Source: Monodelphis domestica | Lineage: Eukaryota; Chordata; Mammalia; Didelphimorphia; Didelphidae | Assembly (NCBI RefSeq): GCF_027887165.1 | Contig: NC_077227.1 | Span: 82,668,930-82,732,929, forward strand | Direction: 5' to 3' | DNA: 64,000 bases | Shown here: positions 57,924 to 64,000 of the stretch, one piece after another | How positions within the stretch are numbered: the first letter of the stretch is position 1 | How the letters are laid out: every line of letters begins with the position of its first letter | Notes under the pieces: model-generated | What the model was told of the DNA's origin: nothing | Seen by the model: only the letters and a program-made list of their open reading frames with translations | Databases searched by the model: none | Position numbers and translations under genes: made by a program

Positions 57924-60900
57924 CTGTGAAAGAAGATGACAAACTAACTGTAACCTTCAGCTCAGAGTCATGGAGACAATAAAGTGACCACTCATTTCAC
58001 TCTTAGTGCAAGTTATGAAAATGAGCCTCTTTCAAGCAAGTTGTAGATTCACATCTTAACAACAGATCTATTGTAATTCTAAAAGAATTTAGGATTCTTG
58101 CAGGAGTACAAGGGCATGTGGGGAGGGAGAGAAAAAAAAAAGACCCACAACTTACATTTAACTCAAAAGTCTTGAGGGCAATACGAAAGCCCCCTGGAAC
58201 AGGAGGATTCAGCCTGAGAGTTTCCTTAATAACACATCCTATGTACTTAAGTTGTTCCAAAATGTCTATGTCCAATTTTTCATCATGGCTGCTTTTGCAA
58301 AGTAAACCCTATCAAAAAAAAGCAATACAGGGGTGAAAATTAATCCATTTAAATCTGGATGCAATAGACATCAACAGAACTTTAGTGAAGTGGAATCTCC
58401 TAGATTTCCCATAGTGCATTTATAGATATATTTGTACATAGATTTATATAATGTGCACTATGCATATATAAACAAATATTAAACATGTACACGTGGACAT
58501 AGAAATCCACATGTATGTAGATGTGTGATAGCTTGTGTGCAAGGAAAAAGTCAGCAATCAGCTGACTTGCTAAGAAGGTGAGGCTGGAGCAGAAACATAG
58601 AATACCAATTTACCATTCAAATTCAAGGAATGAATGCTAGGATTGCTAAAAATGCATTATTATTTCCCCTCCTCCCCTGAGATGTTTGATAAAAGTTTAA
58701 TAAGACATTTTTTACAAAGCAAAGAAAGTGGTTTTTTTGTTTTTGTTTTTTTTTTTTAGTAAAACATTAGGTTCTCCAAAATTGAGACAGGAGAAGCACT
58801 CACAGAAACAAGTTTAAAATCTATTTACAGAGTTGTAGAAATGGAAGGCTGTCCCTCCAGTTTTATGCAAAGCTGGTCAGCTCTCTTTGCCATGCTAAAT
58901 CTATTCTATTTTGTCCACAACTTCAGGAGAGTGAAGAAAAGAGGATGAAGTTGGCCTTGGATGGAAACACACACCTTACCTTACTCTTTAGTTCTTCTCT
59001 CACTTTCTGGAGCACATGGTGATGAAGTCCTAGATACGTGATCAGAGATGTGGCAGCACTCGCTGTAGTCTCATGCCCTCCGAAGAGAAGTTCGGTTGCA
59101 GATTGCTTCAGCTCCTATGGTAGGATTCAGGAGAACAAGGATATTGCTTCTCAGGAAAGTATTCACATACAGACTAAGTTGGATGGAAGTTGTGGGAAAG
59201 GGAGGGAAATTGGACTGAGTGGAGAGGAGGGAAGAAGAGATAGATTGTACTGGCTTCCCAGCATTGTTTTTTAACAGTGAATCCCAAAGACCGATAGATG
59301 CCTATTGTTTTCAGTCAAAGCAGGGTTTGTGATCCAGATATCTTTAATAGTAGAAATCTCTACCTGTTGACATTTCTCATATCACCCAAGGTAGAAATCA
59401 CTTTAAAGGTCAACTTTCCCTGTTAAAAAAAAATTGTTGGGAAAACTTTTGCTGAGATTACATTCAACTGTCTTTGCTTGAGGGCTGCCCCCTTTGGTGA
59501 AATTTGCTGATTAATTCGATGGCTGCTCCTTGGGGATTTGGGGGTCCAACCATAAGGGCTGAAAATCCGGCCAACCTCAGCCAAGGCTGCCACCTCCGGA
59601 TACACAGGGTCCCCTCATCATAGTGCTAAGTCTGTGTAGCTGGTGCTACAGAAGTCACAAGCTGCCTCTTTGCTTGAGTTAGGGAAGAAGTTCCCAGTCT
59701 CCGGACTCGAGTGCCTCTGGCTGGAGGAGGGGAAGGACCTCTGGGTCCATCCCTTCTCCATCTTTTCTCTATTGGCCTGGCCAGTACCCACCTGCATATC
59801 TAGCCTCTCGCCATTCTCCTGCGTGTGCTCGATGAGCAGCTGTAACACGTCTTTGACACGCCAGCCCCTGGCCTCAGGCTCGCGTTGTCCCCCTAGCTTG
59901 GCACGAATGTTCTTTTCGATGCGTGCATGGATGAGGTTCCTCGCCTTCATGCCCTGTTCAGAAAGAGGCAGCGGAACTCAGCGGGACTCGCCATGGGGAC
60001 TAAAACAATCCCTCGCTCTGCGGGCCCCTGCCCAGCTCCACGGCGCCCACGCGTGGCCCTTACTCGGTAAAGTCCGCTGAAGGGCACATCGATGGGCAGG
60101 GAGAACAAGTTACGGGTCATCTCCTCAAAAGCTTCCACTAGTTCCCTCTCGCTGTCCCCGTCTGTCGCGCTGCCCGACTCGCAGCCCAGCAAGATGCGCA
60201 TGGCGATTCGGAACATGAGGCGCTTGACCTCGGGGTAGACCAAGAGGCCGCTGTCGCCGCATTGGAGCCACCTTTCCAAAGCATTTTTTATCTCTTCAGC
60301 TATTACTGGCACATAGCATTGCAACGCCTCCCGGTTGAAAGCCTGCATGATCAACTGTGGGGCGGAAGGCAGCTCAGTCAGCTCAGGAGCCCGCCCTTCC
60401 CATCTTCCCAGGGCCACCTTCCCCGCCCAGCCTAGCCCAGTAACCCCAGATCCCCTGTTCCTTGTACGCAAACCACCCAGGCTGAGGATTGGCGACTCCC
60501 AGGGGCCTTGCTGAGATTGTGCCTTACCTTTTTGCGCTTCTTGTGCAAAGAATCATGGAGGTTGGAGAGGCAGCCGGAGCCCAGGATGGTCCGGACAGAG
60601 GCCGGCCAGTGCACAGACACCAGACGGTGCTCCCCCAGGAGTATCTGCCGCACGTTGTCCGCGCCCATGACCCGCACGGTGGGCCGCCCGAAAAGATGAG
60701 TCTTATAGATAAAGCCGTACTTTCTGCGCTTCATCTGCAAGAACTTCCTCCGCTGCGAGGAAAAGGAGTAGAGAAGCGATGTAAACCCCCGGGACGACCG
60801 CGCGCGTAAAGGCAGCATCCCGGGCTAGCTCTGCGGCCTCGGAGAACTCTGTGCAGCAGGAGTCAACCAGGCATCCTCATCGCCAAGCTGGGAATCCCGG

Positions 60901-61191
60901 CGGGGTCGGGGAGGGAGAGAAGGGCGGCGGCTATCCGAGCGCCTGCCTGCCTGATTGCTCGCAGAACCTAGGGAAGAGGAAGCGTCCCGACTTGAACCTT
61001 ACCTGCAATACCATCTGCAGCGTTTCTCCGAAGAAGGGCAACCCCATAGTCCCCGGGGGCAACGGGAGACTGCAGCTGTGGTCCCGAGTGCTCAAACAGT
61101 ACAGGTCCCAGAGCTTGACGGCAGCCAAAAAGAGCAGCAGCGGTAGCACGAAGGTGCATAAAGCGCTCGCCAGCAGGGCGGAGAAACCCAT
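57582..61191 (-). CDS. CYP26A1: CYP26A1, retinoic acid 4-hydroxylase (cytochrome P450 26A1), complete seven-exon coding region
   Basis: Seen: seven coding exons on the minus strand (61191-61003, 60752-60528, 60354-60064, 59953-59792, 59114-58980, 58308-58156, 57923-57582), all phase 0 with GT-AG introns, join to 498 residues; human CYP26A1 has 497 and aligns almost end to end. The protein has an N-terminal hydrophobic anchor (about residues 4-27), the I-helix GGHETT (about 301-306), the K-helix ExxR (E363, R366), FNPDRF (415-420) and the haem loop FGGGLRSCVG with ligand Cys443. No stop or frameshift is seen, so the gene looks intact. Known: CYP26A1 is an ER-membrane P450 that clears all-trans retinoic acid by 4-hydroxylation, uses electrons from P450 reductase, shapes embryonic retinoic acid gradients, and is itself induced by retinoic acid. 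The start is the only Met preceding the anchor and matches the human N-terminus (MG-ALLASALCTFVLPLLLF). CYP26B1 and CYP26C1 are less likely because identity to CYP26A1 is near-continuous. Confidence 0.98.
58156..58308 (-). CDS. CYP26A1: CYP26A1 exon 6 (K-helix ExxR)
   Basis: 51 codons, from GLLCKSSHDEKLD to LKTFELN. It contains KETLR, the K-helix ExxR pair that forms a salt bridge in the P450 core. The acceptor is GATAG|GGT and the donor AAT|GTAAGT. Confidence 0.96.
58980..59114 (-). CDS. CYP26A1: CYP26A1 exon 5 (I-helix)
   Basis: 45 codons, read directly from the minus strand as ELKQSATELLFGGHETTASA and onward to EELKSK. It holds the oxygen-activating I-helix motif GGHETT. The acceptor AG is followed by GAG CTG; using the next AG would drop one codon, so the first residue (Glu here, Ala in human) is slightly uncertain. 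The donor is AAG|GTAAGG. Confidence 0.95.
59792..59953 (-). CDS. CYP26A1: CYP26A1 exon 4
   Basis: 54 codons, from GMKARNLIHARIE to GERLDMQ. The acceptor is GAACAG|GGC and the donor CAG|GTGGGT. The segment GGQREPEARGWRVKD is variable between species; LQLLIEH is conserved. Confidence 0.96.
60064..60354 (-). CDS. CYP26A1: CYP26A1 exon 3
   Basis: 97 codons, from LIMQAFNREAL to PFSGLYR. The acceptor is CCACAG|TTG and the donor CGA|GTAAGG. It contains the invariant run YPEVKRLMFRIAMRILLGCE. The stretch after GCE (SGSATDGDSER) is the most diverged from human, as expected for a surface loop. Confidence 0.97.
60528..60752 (-). CDS. CYP26A1: CYP26A1 exon 2
   Basis: 75 codons, from RRKFLQMKRRKYGF to HKKRKK. 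The acceptor is TCGCAG|CGG and the donor AAG|GTAAGG. It includes FGRPTVRVMGADNVR, almost unchanged from human, in the substrate-access half of the fold. Confidence 0.97.
61003..61191 (-). CDS. CYP26A1: CYP26A1 exon 1 (coding part)
   Basis: 63 codons from ATG (61191-61189) to a donor reading GCAG|GTAAGG. It encodes the signal-anchor helix and the proline-rich hinge PLPPGTMG that leads into the P450 fold. The bases before the ATG (CCA) make a modest Kozak context, with G at +4. Confidence 0.97.
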
Positions 61192-61249
61192 TGGTGCGGC
61201 GCCTCTACCTGCGACCGCGGAGGAGCGCGGTCTGAGCCCCGCCGCGGGC

Positions 61250-61255
61250 TTTATA
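61250..61255 (-). promoter_or_regulatory. CYP26A1 TATA box
   Basis: The gene strand reads CCTATAAAGCCC, about 60 bases upstream of the ATG. A transcription start about 25-30 bases downstream would fall near 61220-61225, giving a very short 5' UTR. A TATA-type CYP26A1 promoter is known in human and mouse. Confidence 0.8.
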
Positions 61256-61299
61256 GGCTTCTCCAGGTTGCGGCCCCCTTTACCTTGGTCAGATAAATT

Positions 61300-61316
61300 A
61301 GTTCACAGAAAGTTCA
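61300..61316 (+). promoter_or_regulatory. Proximal DR5 retinoic acid response element (R1)
   Basis: Two perfect AGTTCA half-sites separated by CAGAA (five bases), about 80-95 bases upstream of the predicted start. Human and mouse CYP26A1 have a DR5 with AGTTCA half-sites at the same promoter position, bound by RAR/RXR and needed for retinoic acid induction. A third half-site-like TGGTCA lies at 61286-61291 in the same orientation, eight bases away. Confidence 0.9.
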
Positions 61317-63704
61317 TCTTTAATTGCGGATTGGGGCCCTGGCTCCTCCCCCCACAAGGCGCTGCCCAAAATCTTTAACTGTTTGCTCCGCACAGAGGCG
61401 GTGGCTTCCCTGGCTGCGCCTCTTTGGCTGCCCAGAAGAGCCAAGGAGCCGCCCATCTTCCTGGGACAAGGTGTTAAGATCCTCCAAGACAATGGAGCGT
61501 AGAGCCAGGGAGCGGCAGCCGGCAGCGTACTCCCCAGACTGAGTGTGAGGGAATGCTGGGCAGTAAAAGGAGAAATAAGTGCTCCAGGCTCCTGGTTGGC
61601 TCGAGTTTCTCTCCACTACTAGCGCTCTCTCTAACCCAGGAAGAGATAAAGCCTAAAGGCGCCTTTTTTTCTTGGTCACCAATATTGTGGTTTGGAACCC
61701 AGGATTACAAGCCAGCCATTTCCCCTCCTTCTGTCCAGCAAAGGGATGTGGCTGACGTAAAAAATTACTCTTACTCTTCAGGGGAAATTGTATGCCATCA
61801 TTATTGTTTCATTGTTTTATTGTTATGTTTTGTCTATGGTTTTGCCAGGTTTGTAAGAAGGGTTTGCTGACGCCTGGACCATGGTAAATGGGGGAGGTAA
61901 TGGAAGAAGGGGGCTGGAAGAGAGAAAGCTTTCAAAATTCCCTTCAGAGTCCGGCAAAAGTTAATAGCTGCAGGAGAGATGGATAGAAGAAATCCTTTAA
62001 GGGTGTGCGTAGGTTTCAGCTGGGAAAGCTGTTTCTGGTCTTTTGGAACCTTTCTTTATATTTGGAAATTTGAGAATGCCACTTTTGGCAAGGTCCAAAG
62101 AGAGAGACGCCTCTTGCTGAGCTAGTTTAAGGGACCCAGGTTCCCTTCCCCCGTTCCCACTTCTTTCTTGGTTAAACAAACTAAAGGGCAAATAGCTGCG
62201 GACTTGAGCTAGGTTCATGGCCCAGATATATAGTAGAGAGGGTGGACAGTCCTTCTGTGTTTGAAGAAGACTGTATATCCCTCTTGCTCCAACTGCAACA
62301 AACACTGGAACCCGGGTAGGGCTCTGAGCCAAAATGAACTCAGCCGCTGGGTTAGTGAGGAACCGCAAGGGTTAACCACAAGATTAGCCAGCCAGCGCTC
62401 CGTTTACCTGGCTCAGTGCTGCTGGACAAAAGTGGGGCGGCAGAGAACCTGGATTTATAACCGAGCCTGGAACTGAGCAGCAGTTGAAGAGATATTTGGG
62501 AGATGGTGCCTGGGAGCCCCTCCAACCTGACCTTCAATCTATCCAAAATAGGTGGGGGGAAAGGGAAGGGCGATCAGGAAAGGCACCCCCTCCCCTTTCT
62601 TGAAGTCTTGCCCCTGGAAGCATTTGCCCTTCCCCTCGGGTTCCCACGGGCGGCCTCATCCACAGGGATTTTTTTCCTTGCCTGGGTTGTGCCTCCAGCA
62701 GTCCCAGAGGAAGAACTGTCCAATTTTTGCCTTCTCTGGGTGAACTGTTGAGGAGAGGGGGCTCAGAGCTTGCAAAAGGACTAGTTCCCAGGGAAACCTA
62801 AAGGTGTGGGCGCTGAGAAGCTAGATGCCTACTTTTGCAACAATACAAGCAGCTTCCCCACTCCCATAAGCAGGAGCAGGAGGCACAGTCAGGCGTCCAT
62901 CTTCATCACAAAGTCTGGCCAGGTTGGGTCGGACCCTGGCGGGCAAAAAGGAAAAGCTCTGTTTGTTTTGGACAACAAAGTTATCTAACGGTGCCAAAAA
63001 AGAAAAGGAAAAAAAAGTTTGTTTATTCCAGCGTTAAACTCTCCGAAATTATTTCCTTCTCCCTTGGAAGCCACCCGTTGACTGGGCACTACCACACTGA
63101 AGAACGCTTCTCAGCGCTTGATGATAAGCATTTGGCCTAGATAAATTTGTCGTCTGGATGCTAAACTAACGCTCGCCAGCTGCTCGCTGGACCGGGAGAG
63201 GTCTGTGGCGGTCCATCGTCGGGGCGGCCTCCTAGGGCTGATTAACTGATTGTCGGGCTGCTTCTGCCTTCCCTCGATTCTATTCAGCACCTCAAAGTTT
63301 CCGGCAGTTATGCCTTAGTGTTGTGGAAAGGACGTTCGTCCTGAAGAATCTTGACTGAAGCGACTTGATTAGGTGGGGGTAATGGGCCCTGGAAAGGCTT
63401 TGCCCTTTCATTCGATTAACGTGGCGGCAACAGTAATCAACGCGGTAAGATCAGCCAAGCAAAGAGAGAGAAACTGGGTTAGTTGTGTTCCTAAATACTT
63501 CTTGAAGTCTGCGAAGCTCGAGCTCCTGGGAACTGAGAGTTGTATAAATTCAGAGCGATCCACCTCGCCCACACAGAGGCAAGCTCTGGAAGGGAATCTA
63601 AGGAGTCTGCTAATGGGGCTGACCATCTTCTGGTGTCTCCTGACCAGGGAACTGAGCTGGATGGCAGGGGCGTGACCTCGGGGCCCTCTCCCATTCCTCT
63701 GTGC
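61317..63704. other. CYP26A1 upstream intergenic region
   Basis: About 2.4 kb between the two DR5 elements. I recognise no L1, SINE or LTR sequence in it, in sharp contrast to the rest of the window, and it is relatively GC-rich near the gene. Repeat exclusion is what a regulatory region under constraint would show, but conservation is not tested here. No coding exon is recognised. Confidence 0.5.
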
Positions 63705-63721
63705 TGACCTGCCGGTGACCT
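63705..63721 (-). promoter_or_regulatory. Distal DR5 retinoic acid response element (R2)
   Basis: TGACCT GCCGG TGACCT, that is two perfect AGGTCA half-sites with a five-base spacer on the minus strand, about 2.5 kb upstream of the predicted start. CYP26A1 of other mammals has a distal RARE near -2 kb that cooperates with the proximal one. A lone TGACCT lies 27 bases to the left (63673-63678). Confidence 0.85.
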
Positions 63722-63791
63722 ATCCAGCCCCGGACCGTGACATCTGAATGAACTCTGTGGAGCTGCAACTTAGCCAAGTTCACCGGCCGAC

Positions 63792-63847
63792 AGATAACGA
63801 GATACGCTAGCTTAAACACTGATAATTGCCACGGGAAACCTTTATCT
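63792..63847. promoter_or_regulatory. Cluster of three GATA-factor motifs beside R2
   Basis: WGATAR matches at 63792-63797 (AGATAA), 63820-63825 (TGATAA) and 63842-63847 (TTATCT), all within 60 bases and about 70 bases from the distal DR5. Motif match only; binding is not shown. Confidence 0.4.
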
Positions 63848-64000
63848 CTGTAGCCATCGAGTCCACCGCGCGACAGGAAAGAATTACATTGCAAAAGAGT
63901 GAAACCTCTTGGGAAGTGGTCAATAAATTACCAGTCGGATAGAAACTTAGATCAAAGTACTGCTCCACCTATTACCCTTCGCCGATAAGGCTCCTAGAAG

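Noticed and set aside
59643-60080. 145-residue plus-strand frame
   Set aside because: Antisense shadow of CYP26A1 exon 4 and intron.
60489-60809. 106-residue plus-strand frame, and 175-residue frame at 60851-61378
   Set aside because: Antisense to CYP26A1 exons 1-2 and promoter; open because of GC-rich codon structure.
61320-64000. CYP26C1 exons near the right edge
   Set aside because: No frame resembles CYP26C1; it would be expected further right.

Overview
The window is mammalian and almost certainly marsupial nuclear DNA. It is dense in MAR1/CORE-type and tRNA-headed SINEs, marsupial-type L1 tails, and old L2, CR1/L3 and MIR fragments, and it has one intron-containing vertebrate gene. 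The repeats do not let me name the species.

The only host gene I can support is CYP26A1, the retinoic-acid 4-hydroxylase. It lies on the minus strand at 57582-61191 as seven coding exons with GT-AG introns and in-frame junctions, giving 498 residues against 497 in human. Its promoter, reading leftward, has a TATA box (61250-61255) and a DR5 retinoic acid response element (61300-61316). About 2.4 kb further upstream is a perfect consensus DR5 (63705-63721). Together they match the two-element, retinoic-acid-inducible layout known for CYP26A1 in other mammals. In human, CYP26C1 lies 5' of CYP26A1 and MYOF lies far 3'; that fits the right edge here leading toward CYP26C1 and the left 57 kb being gene-poor DNA toward MYOF. 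Neither neighbour is seen.

Positions 1-57100 hold no convincing host coding sequence. They are a layered record of transposons: (i) old L2, CR1/L3 and MIR fragments; (ii) an older L1 family, mostly 3' ends, in both orientations; (iii) a deleted Tigger1-type DNA transposon (13626-14322); (iv) a younger L1 family, with five copies or tails, four of them with clear target-site duplications; (v) tRNA-headed SINEs, several with target-site duplications. The most notable element is a 3.2-kb L1 derivative at 5623-8852. It has both L1 ends and a 16-bp target duplication but lacks nearly all of ORF2, like a HAL1 ('half-L1') element. There is also a U2 snRNA pseudogene fragment, a probable solo LTR, long CT/GA tracts and a strong G-quadruplex motif.

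I found no CRISPR array, operon or novel multi-gene system. The best regulatory material is the CYP26A1 promoter and upstream region; the best mobile-element material is the half-L1-like insertion and the L1 copy with a four-fold 23-bp repeat at its 5' junction.
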